Of a DNA stretch of 64,000 nt, positions 46,805 to 56,326 are shown one piece after another. Within the stretch, counting starts at the first letter, position 1. Each line of letters starts with the position of its first letter. This DNA comes from Sulfurovum sp. AR (GTDB lineage Bacteria; Campylobacterota; Campylobacteria; Campylobacterales; Sulfurovaceae): NCBI RefSeq assembly GCF_000296775.1, contig NZ_AJLE01000006.1, positions 248,001 through 312,000 of the forward strand, in the 5' to 3' direction. The notes beneath the pieces are model-generated. The model worked only from the letters and a program-made list of their open reading frames with translations. It did no database searches and was not told the DNA's origin. Made by a program: the position numbers and the translations under genes.

Positions 46805-47484
46805 TGATCTTCCTTGATTTTAAATAATCTATGAGTATTTACTTTTGATAATTCTGTTTGCTTTAGTTGGTAAAATCCTCTTTCGACTGTGTCTTTCTGA
46901 ATAAGAGCTCCGGCTCCTATAAAATTATCTTTGGCTATTTTCGTATTATCTTCTACAGTACAATTCACTCCTAAAAATGAATTTTCACCAACTTCACAAA
47001 ATCCAGAAATTACACAATGGGAAGATACAAAACAATTATCTTTTATAGTAGAATTATGTCCAATATGATTTCCACTCCATAAAGTGACATTATTTCCAAT
47101 TTTGACAAAAGGTTGCAAGGTATTATCTTCAAAAATAAAACAATTCTCACCAATCTCAACATTTCTCCATACAAATGCTTTTGAGCTGATATAACTAGCA
47201 CATGTATAACCTTTTCTTTTAGCTTCTCCATAAATTTTTGTTCTATTTCTATTTAATTTTCCCGAACTAATCGCAACATATACTTCATACTCATTTGGAT
47301 TATAGTTTTTTTCTAATGTTTCAAAAGGAACAACTGGTAAATTATTTACTATTTCATCTTTAATAAATTTTTCATTTACACTAAATGCTATTACTTCATA
47401 AGTTGAATCGAATTGAAAATACTCATACGCGATTAAACCCGTCTCTCCACTTCCTATAATGATAAGTTTTTTAGTTTTTTGCAT
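46801..47484 (-). CDS. NeuD/PglD-like sugar acyltransferase
   Basis: The 227-residue protein has an N-terminal Rossmann-like domain (KLIIIGSGETGLIAYEYFQF, about 5-95) and a C-terminal left-handed beta-helix (VEIGENCFIFEDNTLQPFVK, SGFCEVGENSFLGVNCTVED). This two-domain form is typical of PglD and NeuD, which acetylate sugar amino or hydroxyl groups. Next to fdtA and near fdtB, it is a candidate N-acetyltransferase for the 3-amino sugar. The start at 47484 follows AAGG and overlaps fdtA by 14 bases. Confidence 0.78.
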   Translation of the reverse strand: MQKTKKLIIIGSGETGLIAYEYFQFDSTYEVIAFSVNEKFIKDEIVNNLPVVPFETLEKNYNPNEYEVYVAISSGKLNRNRTKIYGEAKRKGYTCASYISSKAFVWRNVEIGENCFIFEDNTLQPFVKIGNNVTLWSGNHIGHNSTIKDNCFVSSHCVISGFCEVGENSFLGVNCTVEDNTKIAKDNFIGAGALIQKDTVERGFYQLKQTELSKVNTHRLFKIKEDQ

Positions 47485-47881
47485 TATTAACCTTCGATAT
47501 AAAAGATTGATAATCCCTGATATAGTCAGATTCATCATACAGTTCGTTTGCAATTACAACCAGTACACAATCATCGCTAAAGTCATACATTTCTCGCCAT
47601 ATAAGCCCTTCTATTAAAAGACCTTTGTTTGGACTATTAAGTGTAATCTCTTCTCTTTGTTTACCATTGTCCAAAATAAAAGTGCAACTACCTTTTACGA
47701 CTATAGCTATTTGCTTCAGATTGATGTGAGCATGATAACCTCTTATCACACCTTCTTTAGTGTCAAATATATAATATACTCTTTTTATATCAAATGGGGC
47801 ATTATACCCTTCTTCTATAGCGATAAGAGAACCTCTTTCATCTCCTAAGGTTTTAAAATTTATCAATTCATAATTAGACAT
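47471..47881 (-). CDS. fdtA: dTDP-4-keto-6-deoxyglucose 3,4-ketoisomerase, FdtA type
   Basis: The 136-residue cupin of the WxcM/FdtA/QdtA family has FKTLGDERGSLIAIEEG, the catalytic-region IRGYHAHINLKQIAIVVKG, and NKGLLIEGLIWREMYDFSDD. It converts dTDP-4-keto-6-deoxyglucose to the 3-keto isomer, which the FdtB transaminase then aminates. Fuc3N (FdtA) and Qui3N (QdtA) branches cannot be separated by eye. It follows the broken glycosyltransferase by one base. Confidence 0.87.
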   Translation of the reverse strand: MSNYELINFKTLGDERGSLIAIEEGYNAPFDIKRVYYIFDTKEGVIRGYHAHINLKQIAIVVKGSCTFILDNGKQREEITLNSPNKGLLIEGLIWREMYDFSDDCVLVVIANELYDESDYIRDYQSFISKVNNAKN

Positions 47882-47882
47882 T

Positions 47883-48964
47883 TCATACTTCCTGTAGTTT
47901 TACACCATTTTTAAAAATATAATCATCCCACTCATATTTTTCCAGTAATTCATTATTAATAACTTCAATCATATATTTCGTAACTCTTTTTGCATTTACT
48001 ATTTCATAAGCTTTTCTGGAACCTGACGCTCCAATTTTTTCATACAATCTATTACTAAGATATTGTTTAATTTTATTAAAACAATCTTCAACTCCTATAA
48101 AGTAAACAATCTCTTTATTATTTTTAAATAACCTATCCATTTCATTTACTTCTGGTGTAAAAGTACAAACACCAACACCTAAAAAATGGTTCATTCTATC
48201 AGAGGACTCCATGACTTTATTTTCGTTCTTTTTATCTAAATATTCATCTCTATTAAAATTAATTGCAATCTTAGATTTAGATATTTCATCATAATAATTT
48301 TGTCCAAAAACTGGAGGGTTACCAAGAGAACCAAAAAGTTTTAGTTTTAAATTATTTTTTTTACAGAATTTATCTAATTCAACTGCAAATTTATATCTAA
48401 TATCCTCCTTATGATCTCTCGCTATATATATAATATCATATTGCTTTTCTTTATTTTTTGATTTATCGAAAGCTTCATCCGTTATAGATGGCAAATATGC
48501 ACATGTTAGATTTTCAAAACTTTTAGATAACTTCTCTAATCTTGAACCAGCAGTCTGAAAAAAGAAATCTATATACTCAAACTGTTCAAAAAAGATATTA
48601 TTTTGTGTTTCAACTATATCAACAAACCATTTAGCTATATTTATCTGTGGATTACTATCCTTAATTTTTTTAAAGTTTGTGGAGATATCATCTCAGCTTT
48701 TGATAATAACAGTAGATCCGGCTTTAAATTTCGACAAAGTTCAATCAGGCTTTTATTCATCTCTTGAATAGCTTTTTTCTTAAATGCTAAAAATCTATTA
48801 TTTTTTGCAATATCCCTATAACTAAAATCATATACTAAGTGATTATTTTGAGTCAAACCATGAGATATTTTTCTATCCATTGAATAATAAACATTACCAT
48901 ATTTATTTTCACTAAAGTTTGCACAGTGAACAATTTTTAAAGTACCATGTATTATTCTTGCCAC
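47883..48964 (-). pseudogene. Glycosyltransferase split by a one-base frameshift in an A7 tract
   Basis: The N-terminal part (from GTG 48964, about 98 residues) reads through LLLLSKAEMISPQTLKK, then goes out of frame and stops soon after. The remainder is intact in another frame down to 47883. Adding one A to the A7 run (T7 at 48665-48671 on the plus strand) gives continuous reading: TLKKIKDSNPQINIAKWFVD and so on to the conserved LPSITDEAF, for about 360 residues. The product resembles the CgeB-like GT at 42764-43843. It could be a true disruption, a phase-variable tract, a slippage-corrected gene or a sequencing error. Confidence 0.82.
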
Positions 48965-50094
48965 ATCATTTCCTTTATAAAATCTATAATCCGATCACAT
49001 GCCTTTCCATCACCATAAGGATTATGTGCTTTACTCATTCTCTCATATTCCTTTTCATCATCTAAAAGCTTCTGTGCTTCATCTATGATCGTTTGCGAAT
49101 GTGTTCCTACCAGTTTCACTGTGCCTGCTTCAACGGCTTCTGGCCGTTCAGTAGTATCTCTCATTACAAGTACCGGTTTTCCTAAACTCGGAGCTTCTTC
49201 CTGAACTCCACCGGAATCTGTGATAATAAAGTATGATTTATTCATCATATAAATAAAGTTTTCATACTGTAGTGGTTCTATCAAAAATACATTTGATACA
49301 TCAGATAGTATCTCTTTCACAGGTTTTTGAACATTTGGATTGAGATGGACCGGGTAAACGATATCAATATCTGTATTGTTTTTCGCTAGTGTTTTTAGTG
49401 CTTCGCAGATATTGATAAATCCTTGTCCAAAGTTTTCTCTTCTGTGACCGGTTACAAGTATCAATTTCTTAGTATCATTAAATTGATACTGAGAATTTAT
49501 AGATGCAATGATTTTATTTTTTAGTTGAGGAGTATTTTCTATTTTATCTAAAGCTAAAAATAGTGCATCTATAACAGTATTTCCAGTTACTAAAATAGTG
49601 TCCTTATTTTTATTTTCTTTAAGAAGATTATCTTCACTTGTAGTGGTTGGAGCAAAGTGGTAGTTTGCCAAGATACCTGTTATCTGTCTATTAGCTTCTT
49701 CAGGCCAAGGGCTGTATAGGTCACCCGTTCTTAAGCCTGCTTCTACATGCCCTACTTTTATTTTATGATAAAACGCTGCAAGAGAACTGGCACTTGTAGT
49801 TGTCGTATCTCCATGTACCAAGACAATATCAGGATTAAAGTCAGCCAATACACCTTTCATACCTAACAAGACATTGGATGTTACATCAAATAAGTCTTGT
49901 CCTGGTTTCATTATATTTAAATCATAATCAGGCTTAATATCAAACATCTCAAGCACTTGGTCTAACATCTCTCTATGTTGTGCGGTTACACATACTTTGG
50001 ATAAAATTGAAGCCTCTTTTTCAAATGCTTTTACTAAAGGCGCCATTTTTATGGCCTCTGGTCTTGTTCCAAATACTAAAAGTACTTTTTTCAT
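48952..50094 (-). CDS. wecB: UDP-N-acetylglucosamine 2-epimerase (non-hydrolysing)
   Basis: The 380-residue enzyme begins [20 protein letters not shown] and has [47 protein letters not shown] and [28 protein letters not shown]. It makes UDP-ManNAc from UDP-GlcNAc. The sequence is complete. Its start overlaps the preceding GT4 stop by four bases, and its end overlaps the frameshifted GT by 13. Confidence 0.95.
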   Translation of the reverse strand: MKKVLLVFGTRPEAIKMAPLVKAFEKEASILSKVCVTAQHREMLDQVLEMFDIKPDYDLNIMKPGQDLFDVTSNVLLGMKGVLADFNPDIVLVHGDTTTTSASSLAAFYHKIKVGHVEAGLRTGDLYSPWPEEANRQITGILANYHFAPTTTSEDNLLKENKNKDTILVTGNTVIDALFLALDKIENTPQLKNKIIASINSQYQFNDTKKLILVTGHRRENFGQGFINICEALKTLAKNNTDIDIVYPVHLNPNVQKPVKEILSDVSNVFLIEPLQYENFIYMMNKSYFIITDSGGVQEEAPSLGKPVLVMRDTTERPEAVEAGTVKLVGTHSQTIIDEAQKLLDDEKEYERMSKAHNPYGDGKACDRIIDFIKEMMWQE

Positions 50095-51185
50095 TTTAAA
50101 AGCTCTTTGTATTCATTCAATGTCTTGTTTGCTATTTGGATCCAATCAAAATTTTCTTCAACAAACTTCTTAGAGTTTTCACCCATTTTTGTAAGGTCCC
50201 CTTCTAAAATCTTATCAATTTTTTCGGCCAAGTCTTTAGGGTCTTTTGGTTCACAAAGATATCCATTGATACCATCTTTTATTAAAACAGGTATTCCACC
50301 CACTTTTGTACCAACTAAAGGTAAAGATGCAGCCATTGCTTCCAATCCGCTGATACTTGTAGCCTCCATTAAGGATGGTAAGATGGAGAGATCAGAAGCA
50401 CTGTAATAGTCAATGATTTCATCATGTTTTTTGGACCCCAAAAGAATAAATCTATTTTTAAAATTTTCTTCTAAAATATTTTTGACTTCGTGGAACTGTT
50501 CACCATCACCGATAAAAAGTAGTTTTAATTTATCATTTTTTATATATTTAGTTGCTAGAGCAAGATAGTTAATTCCATTTTTCCAAACCATTCTTCGAGT
50601 CATGATCGCTAGTATTTCATCATCCTTAATGGATAATTCTGCTCTTAATTTTTTTCGAACCTCTTCATTTCTTGTAAATTTAGAAGAGATCACACCGTTT
50701 GAAATAAAAACCTTTTTTGCATCAATATGAAAAGGGACTTCAAGAAGTTCTTCACTTGGTGCCAAAAATAATTTGGGTTTACTGAACAGTCTTTTTAAGA
50801 GAGGGATTCTATATCCGCCTTTTTTAATTCTTTTCAAATAACCGGAAGTATGGTTTGTGTACACCAGAGGAATATCTTTGATATTGTAAAATTCTAATGG
50901 TCTCATCCCATGTATATGTATGATATCAAAATGGTTTTCTTTTGCCAGTTTTTTTAAAAATTTATTGATCTGATATCCGTAGGTAAACCCAATATATTTT
51001 AAATTGAATCTATAAATATCAATGCCATCTACCGTTTCAAAGGCTTTTTGACCTTTCTCAACAAATTTAGTAGCAACACTGACATGACATCCTATATTTT
51101 TTAAAGCTTGTGAAAGCTCATAGACATGTGCAGTAATGCCTCCTACTGTTGGAGGATAATCCAAACTAACCATTAATATTTTCAT
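50091..51185 (-). CDS. GT4-family glycosyltransferase (first of two)
   Basis: The 364-residue GT-B enzyme has the N-terminal glycine-rich loop [20 protein letters not shown], the [10 protein letters not shown] segment and the GT4 signature [22 protein letters not shown] with [29 protein letters not shown]. It adds a sugar to the surface glycan; donor and acceptor are unknown. It overlaps both neighbours by four bases (ATGA). Confidence 0.9.
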   Translation of the reverse strand: MKILMVSLDYPPTVGGITAHVYELSQALKNIGCHVSVATKFVEKGQKAFETVDGIDIYRFNLKYIGFTYGYQINKFLKKLAKENHFDIIHIHGMRPLEFYNIKDIPLVYTNHTSGYLKRIKKGGYRIPLLKRLFSKPKLFLAPSEELLEVPFHIDAKKVFISNGVISSKFTRNEEVRKKLRAELSIKDDEILAIMTRRMVWKNGINYLALATKYIKNDKLKLLFIGDGEQFHEVKNILEENFKNRFILLGSKKHDEIIDYYSASDLSILPSLMEATSISGLEAMAASLPLVGTKVGGIPVLIKDGINGYLCEPKDPKDLAEKIDKILEGDLTKMGENSKKFVEENFDWIQIANKTLNEYKELLK

Positions 51186-52273
51186 CGTTTTAATAAGCCT
51201 TCATATACTGCAATAGTCTTTTCTACCATATTCTTCAAGGAAAAATTATAAGTTACATAATTATATCCATCGAACTTTAATTCCTTTGACTTTAAAATTT
51301 TTTCAGTCAATACTTCACTCTCACCTACAGGATAAAAAAATCCATTTTCACCTTCAACGATAATATCCAATACGCCTCCATGACTTGTCGCCACTACAGG
51401 CGTGTTAAGAGCCAATGCTTCAGCAACACTTCTTCCAAAACTCTCTGGTTTTTTAGAACTGCTCACCACTACATCACTTAAAGCATAAATTTCAGCCACC
51501 CTACTTTGTGAACCGGTAAAGATGATAGTATCCTCTAAACCTAACTCTTTCAGCAAGCCTTCTAAGGAGTGAAAATACTCCTGTTTGTCTTCTCGTACTC
51601 CACCAACGATCAAGCCTACAATATTTGGATCATTTTTTTTCAATAAAGCAATAGCACGGATAAAGGTCTGATGGTCTTTGAGTTGCGTGATACGTCCTAC
51701 CGTTGTGATGATTCGTTTATCTTCTAAATGATACTCTTTTTTGAAATCTTCGATAAATGATTGATCAAGATTTTGAGGATTGAATTTTTCTAAGTCTATG
51801 CCTCGTGGTATTACGTTGATCTTCTTCTCTTCTGTGTGATAATGCTCTTGGATATACGCTTTGATGGCACCGCTCACACATATCACCCTATCTCCTTTTG
51901 CCATAATGGCACTGTAAGGGCTCACACTGTTAAATCCATGCACTGTGGTAACAAAAGGGATATGCAGCTTTTTATTTGCCAGGTAAGTAAGCCATGCAGG
52001 GACTCTGCTTCTTGCATGAAGGATATCAGGCTTCAATTCGCTCAAGATTTTTTGTAATTTCACTATACGTAAAGGAGCAGTCAAAGGATTTTTGGAACAG
52101 ACATCAAAAGTGATATGTATCCCGCCCTCTTTTGTGATCTGTTCTTCCAGTTTTCCCCCTGCACTGATCACGATACTCTCATGCCCCAATTTCACCAACT
52201 CACGGCTCAACTCTACAGTACCGCGTTCTACACCGCCTTCATTCAGTTCAGGCAATAACTGTACTATCTTCAT
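51182..52273 (-). CDS. GT4-family glycosyltransferase (second of two)
   Basis: The 363-residue protein has LLPELNEGGVERGTVELSREL, HARSRVPAWLTYL, TTVHGFNSVSPYS and SSSKKPESFGRSVAEALALNTPVVATSHGGVLDIIVEGENGF, all typical of GT4 lipopolysaccharide glycosyltransferases. It follows the ELM1-like gene in the same operon with a four-base overlap. The specificity is unknown. Confidence 0.9.
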   Translation of the reverse strand: MKIVQLLPELNEGGVERGTVELSRELVKLGHESIVISAGGKLEEQITKEGGIHITFDVCSKNPLTAPLRIVKLQKILSELKPDILHARSRVPAWLTYLANKKLHIPFVTTVHGFNSVSPYSAIMAKGDRVICVSGAIKAYIQEHYHTEEKKINVIPRGIDLEKFNPQNLDQSFIEDFKKEYHLEDKRIITTVGRITQLKDHQTFIRAIALLKKNDPNIVGLIVGGVREDKQEYFHSLEGLLKELGLEDTIIFTGSQSRVAEIYALSDVVVSSSKKPESFGRSVAEALALNTPVVATSHGGVLDIIVEGENGFFYPVGESEVLTEKILKSKELKFDGYNYVTYNFSLKNMVEKTIAVYEGLLKR

Positions 52274-53160
52274 AGACTTACCCCTTCAAGGTATGTCTTA
52301 AAATCTATTTTTTTATTATGATGTTTTATAGTGCCATCAAAAATATGCAGATACCCTTCTTTTTCCAACATATCTATGAATCGGGTGAATTTATTATCTT
52401 TCTCACTCTCTAAAGGTAAAACAACCACATTAGACTTACCGTAGGAGACCGCTTCTGAGATCATAGAGGTACTGTCACCTGTGATAAACACCGTCTCGCA
52501 CTGTTCTAGAAAATCAGGAATGGGATTGACGGGATTTTTAGAGAAGATCACTTCATAATCAAAAGCATATGACGCTATCAAATCTTCTATCTCTTTACTG
52601 GTTCTAGGAGATGTGGTGATAGCAACCTCATACTCTCTGTATGCGTCAACTATCGTGTCTAATTGTGCCTGTAGTTCTTCTTTCAACATAGTAAAACTTT
52701 TATTGTCCCCACCAATCACGATACCTATAGACTTTTTTTGTGCCTTATAAAGTCCTTTAGGCTCCACATAAGAAAAATTTGCAAGTATCTCTATAATGTT
52801 CTTCTGTTTAGGCGGATTGTCATGGCTTTGAGCAAAGATAATATCAAAATCATAGTGATAACCTCGAGGCAGCATCATCGCTACCGATCTTGCATGCATT
52901 TTTTTAGCCAGCACTTTCGTTGCATAGGATGTGCTGGAGCCTGTCCCCACGACCATATCATATGTTTTATCTAACTGTATATCAAACAGATTTTCACTGT
53001 ATATTCCTACTTTATCAAATATATAGCTCAGTGCTTTAAACCATTGATGTTTAAATGTGACCGATACAACATCATAAGATACATTCAAATACTTCACAAA
53101 AGCTAGCGACTGATTCAGATGTCCCGGACGACCATCACTGAGTATAAGTACTCTACTCAC
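52270..53160 (-). CDS. ELM1-like protein of LPS gene clusters (GT-B fold)
   Basis: The 296-residue protein matches the mitochondrial fission ELM1 family: LILSDGRPGHLNQSLAFVKYL, VVGTGSSTSYATKVLAKK, IGIVIGGDNKSFTM and FITGDSTSMISEAVSYGKSNVVVLPLES. In bacteria these proteins sit in LPS operons and look like GT-B glycosyltransferases; the activity has not been settled as far as I know. The GTG at 53160 overlaps the acyltransferase stop as GTGA and is preceded by AGGTGG, so it is preferred to the in-frame GTG at 53169. Confidence 0.8.
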   Translation of the reverse strand: MSRVLILSDGRPGHLNQSLAFVKYLNVSYDVVSVTFKHQWFKALSYIFDKVGIYSENLFDIQLDKTYDMVVGTGSSTSYATKVLAKKMHARSVAMMLPRGYHYDFDIIFAQSHDNPPKQKNIIEILANFSYVEPKGLYKAQKKSIGIVIGGDNKSFTMLKEELQAQLDTIVDAYREYEVAITTSPRTSKEIEDLIASYAFDYEVIFSKNPVNPIPDFLEQCETVFITGDSTSMISEAVSYGKSNVVVLPLESEKDNKFTRFIDMLEKEGYLHIFDGTIKHHNKKIDFKTYLEGVSL

Positions 53161-54041
53161 AGCCGCCACCTGTTATGCATCCAGAACCATTGAGAAGGAT
53201 ACTTTCTAACGACATCCTCGATGGCTTTATTGTATTGCAAAGTCATCGCTTCAAGCTTTTTCTGCTGATCTTCTATCTCATCTGCCATATACTCAACGGG
53301 TGCATTGATCACCAACTCATACAACCCGTCACTACCTCTCACTACAAAAACAGGTACGATCAAGGGATCAAGCTTCAATTTCAGTGAAGCAACAGAAAGC
53401 GTGGTTTCCGCAGGTTTTCCAAAAAAGTCTATCTTGGCACTGTGTGAACCACCCGATTTCTGATCTATAAGCAGTCCCACATTCCCCTTCGCTTTCAGCT
53501 TTTTCATCATAGAAAGCATTGCTTTATCTTTACTTGCAGCACTGTTACCGTATTTCTCACGAAACGGTGTGGTAATGTTGGATTCTATCAGTCTGTTGTT
53601 TCCCTTGCGTCCTATGACGATCATAGGGAGTCCGTTTTTTGCGATAAAGTGTGCCATGAGTTCCCAGTTGGAGAAATGTGCCGTCATAAAGACGATACCA
53701 TGTGGACTGTTTTGTGCCAATTCTTGTAATTTCTCTTTGACTTCTTCTCTGTTTTTGATCGCATTGTCGATATCGAATTTTCCCGTGAACATCAACAAAA
53801 TTTCAGTAATGGTTTTAGAGAGTTCCCTGTACACTTCTTTAGAGAGGATCACTATCTCTTGAGGTGTTTTCTCAGGAAAGGCCATGGCAAGATTAGTAAT
53901 AGTAAGATGGCGTCTTTTTTTATCTAGTCGGTAGACAAGAAGGGTAAGCGCTTTCATCATCATATAAATAAATGATGTAGGTGCTATCTTTGCCAACCAC
54001 AAAAATAGTCTTACAAACGCATACTCTATTTTTTCTCTCAT
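53157..54041 (-). CDS. lpxL: Lipid A acyltransferase, LpxL/HtrB family
   Basis: The 294-residue protein has an N-terminal membrane segment, HFSNWELMAHF containing the catalytic H-x4-E, IGRKGNNRLIESNI, GLLIDQKSGG and the C-terminal QWFWMHNRWRL. It adds a secondary acyl chain to Kdo-lipid A or its precursor. It is the first gene of the minus-strand glycan operon and divergent from hisH. Campylobacter relatives are called WaaM or HtrB. Confidence 0.9.
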   Translation of the reverse strand: MREKIEYAFVRLFLWLAKIAPTSFIYMMMKALTLLVYRLDKKRRHLTITNLAMAFPEKTPQEIVILSKEVYRELSKTITEILLMFTGKFDIDNAIKNREEVKEKLQELAQNSPHGIVFMTAHFSNWELMAHFIAKNGLPMIVIGRKGNNRLIESNITTPFREKYGNSAASKDKAMLSMMKKLKAKGNVGLLIDQKSGGSHSAKIDFFGKPAETTLSVASLKLKLDPLIVPVFVVRGSDGLYELVINAPVEYMADEIEDQQKKLEAMTLQYNKAIEDVVRKYPSQWFWMHNRWRL

Positions 54042-54130
54042 TCCTATCCTGTCTGCAAATATGATATGTAATTTTACCCAAATAGCCTAAAGGATAAAGA
54101 CTCCAAACACCTGCTTTCAATTTAATTTGC

Positions 54131-54136
54131 TATAAT
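54131..54136 (+). promoter_or_regulatory. -10 box for hisH
   Basis: TATAAT preceded by TTTGC lies 36 bases before the hisH GTG start, in the divergent region with lpxL. No clear -35 box was seen. Confidence 0.4.
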
Positions 54137-54172
54137 CACAGTAATTTATAAGAGTATCAAAGGAATACGATC

Positions 54173-54784
54173 GTGATAGGAATCGTCGATTACAACATGG
54201 GGAACCTGGCCTCTGTCATTAATGCATTTGCCAAGGTCGGTGCAGATGCCACTCTGGAGAGTGACCCTTCCAAACTTGGCCAGTATGATAAACTCATCCT
54301 ACCTGGGGTAGGTGCCTATGGTGATGCTATGGAACACCTCAAAGCAAACGGTATGGATAAAGCAGTCATTGATTTTGCTGCATCAGGCAAACCACTTTTA
54401 GGTATCTGCCTTGGGATGCAATTGCTTTTTGAAAGTTCTGAAGAGTTTGGACAGACACAAGGTTTGGGACTGATTCCCGGCAAAGTCGTTGCTTTTGATG
54501 AAAAGAAATTTGACCATCACCTCAAAGTACCGCATATGGGTTGGAATGAACTCTTTCAACAAAAAGAAACGGCTATCTTTGCCGGACTGAACAAAGACTT
54601 CTATCTCTACTTTGTCCACTCATTCCATGCTGTATGTGATGATCAATACGTCATAGGAAAAACACACTATGGGTATGAGTTTGTATCGGCCGTACAAAAT
54701 GGGAACATTTACGGTATCCAACCACACCCTGAGAAAAGCCATGAGAATGGTTTGAAAATCATAGAAAATTTTACAAAACTATAG
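54173..54784 (+). CDS. hisH: Imidazole glycerol phosphate synthase, glutaminase subunit
   Basis: The 203-residue class I glutamine amidotransferase has the nucleophile Cys79 in [11 protein letters not shown], the oxyanion region GVGAYGDAM, and the catalytic HPEKS near the end. With HisF it makes imidazole glycerol phosphate in histidine synthesis. The start is GTG, supported by AAAGGAATA. hisA follows 11 bases later. hisF is not in the window. Confidence 0.95.
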   Translation: MIGIVDYNMGNLASVINAFAKVGADATLESDPSKLGQYDKLILPGVGAYGDAMEHLKANGMDKAVIDFAASGKPLLGICLGMQLLFESSEEFGQTQGLGLIPGKVVAFDEKKFDHHLKVPHMGWNELFQQKETAIFAGLNKDFYLYFVHSFHAVCDDQYVIGKTHYGYEFVSAVQNGNIYGIQPHPEKSHENGLKIIENFTKL

Positions 54785-54795
54785 GAAAAGAACAG

Positions 54796-55509
54796 ATGAC
54801 AATACTACCAGCAATAGACCTTAAAGACGGTAAAGCAGTAAGACTAAGCAAAGGGCTCATGGAATCTGCAAAGATCTACTCGGATGAACCTTGGCAAGTG
54901 GCCAAACGTTTTGAAGAGCTTGGGAGTGAATGGGTGCACCTTGTTGACCTTAACGGTGCTTTTGCAGGTAAGCCTGAGAACTTAGAGCAGATCAGACAAA
55001 TTCGTGAGCACTGCAACCTCAAACTTGAACTGGGTGGAGGTATCCGTGATGAAGAGACTATCAAGATGTACCTTGACTTGGGGGTTGACAGACTCATATT
55101 GGGTTCAGTAGCAGTAAAAAACCCTCAGTTTGTAAAAGATATGGCAGCCAAATACCCAATCGTTGTGGGCATTGATGCCATAGACGGCATGGTCGCTGTG
55201 GAAGGCTGGGCAGAAGTGAGTGATATGAAAGCCACTGACCTTGCACGGGAATTTGCCAACGCAGGTGTACAAGCAATCATCTGTACTGATGTAGGCCGTG
55301 ACGGAATGATGACAGGGGTCAATGTAGATTTTACACTGGAAATTCAAAAGGCTTCAGGCCTTGAAACGATCGCTTCTGGCGGATTAAAAGATATGACAGA
55401 TATCAATGCACTTATAGAGGCAGGTATCGATGGTACGATCGTAGGTAAAGCTTTCTACGAAGGTACACTTGACTTGGAAGAAGCATTTAAGGTTGCTAAT
55501 GCAAGATAA
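54796..55509 (+). CDS. hisA: Phosphoribosylformimino-AICAR phosphate isomerase
   Basis: The 237-residue TIM barrel begins [18 protein letters not shown] and has [51 protein letters not shown] and [10 protein letters not shown]. It performs the Amadori isomerisation before HisF in histidine synthesis. Its stop lies inside the start of prmA (11-base overlap). Confidence 0.95.
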   Translation: MTILPAIDLKDGKAVRLSKGLMESAKIYSDEPWQVAKRFEELGSEWVHLVDLNGAFAGKPENLEQIRQIREHCNLKLELGGGIRDEETIKMYLDLGVDRLILGSVAVKNPQFVKDMAAKYPIVVGIDAIDGMVAVEGWAEVSDMKATDLAREFANAGVQAIICTDVGRDGMMTGVNVDFTLEIQKASGLETIASGGLKDMTDINALIEAGIDGTIVGKAFYEGTLDLEEAFKVANAR

Positions 55510-56326
55510 ATATTATGAACTGACCATCACACTTGATGATACTTATGTAGATTTTATCGCAGACTTCATTGCCAATATTTATGGTGAAGGACTGGAACTC
55601 GGTACAGGAAAGATCATCGTACGAAGTGAATCTGATTTAACTTTCGTTAAAGATGCACTTGTATCATTAGCCGGTACTTTAAGTAATGCCATCAAAATGG
55701 ACTATACACTCGAAGAGAAAGAAAATATAGACTGGATAAAAACCTATCAAGACTCTATCCAACCTATAGAAGCTGGTAAATTCTATATCTTCCCAAGCTG
55801 GTATGCGCCTAAAGAAGAGTGTATCAATATCAAAATAGACCCTGCACTTGCTTTTGGTTCAGGACACCATGCCACGACATTTTCATGTTTGGAGGCTATC
55901 AGCACTTATGTCGATGCCGGTAAATCTGTTATAGATGTCGGTTGTGGTTCTGGTATTTTGGGTCTTGCGTGTAAGAAACTGGGGGCAAATGTAGAACTTT
56001 GTGACACGGACCCTCTCTCTGTTGAAAGTTGTAAAGAGAACTTCACACTCAACGAAGAAACCTACGACAAACTCTGGGAAGGCTCTATAGACAAAGCTGA
56101 AGGTACCTATGATATAGTCATTGCAAATATCATAGCAGATGTACTCAGATTTATCGCAAAAGATTTAAAATCTGCGTGTAAAGAAGATGGACTGTTGATA
56201 CTTTCAGGTATTTTAGATAAAAAAGAAAACCTAGTAGTAGAATCATTTAAAGAACTTACACTAGTACAAAGAATACTTAAAGATGAATGGGTCACACTCG
56301 TATATAAGAAGGAAATAAATGGCTAA
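55499..56326 (+). CDS. prmA: Ribosomal protein L11 methyltransferase
   Basis: The 275-residue protein has an N-terminal substrate-recognition domain, then [21 protein letters not shown] and the SAM-binding motif [18 protein letters not shown], and [11 protein letters not shown]. It methylates ribosomal protein L11. The ATG at 55499, overlapping the hisA end, gives the expected N-terminus; upstream codons are in hisA. It overlaps ftsH by eight bases. Confidence 0.92.
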   Translation: MQDKYYELTITLDDTYVDFIADFIANIYGEGLELGTGKIIVRSESDLTFVKDALVSLAGTLSNAIKMDYTLEEKENIDWIKTYQDSIQPIEAGKFYIFPSWYAPKEECINIKIDPALAFGSGHHATTFSCLEAISTYVDAGKSVIDVGCGSGILGLACKKLGANVELCDTDPLSVESCKENFTLNEETYDKLWEGSIDKAEGTYDIVIANIIADVLRFIAKDLKSACKEDGLLILSGILDKKENLVVESFKELTLVQRILKDEWVTLVYKKEING

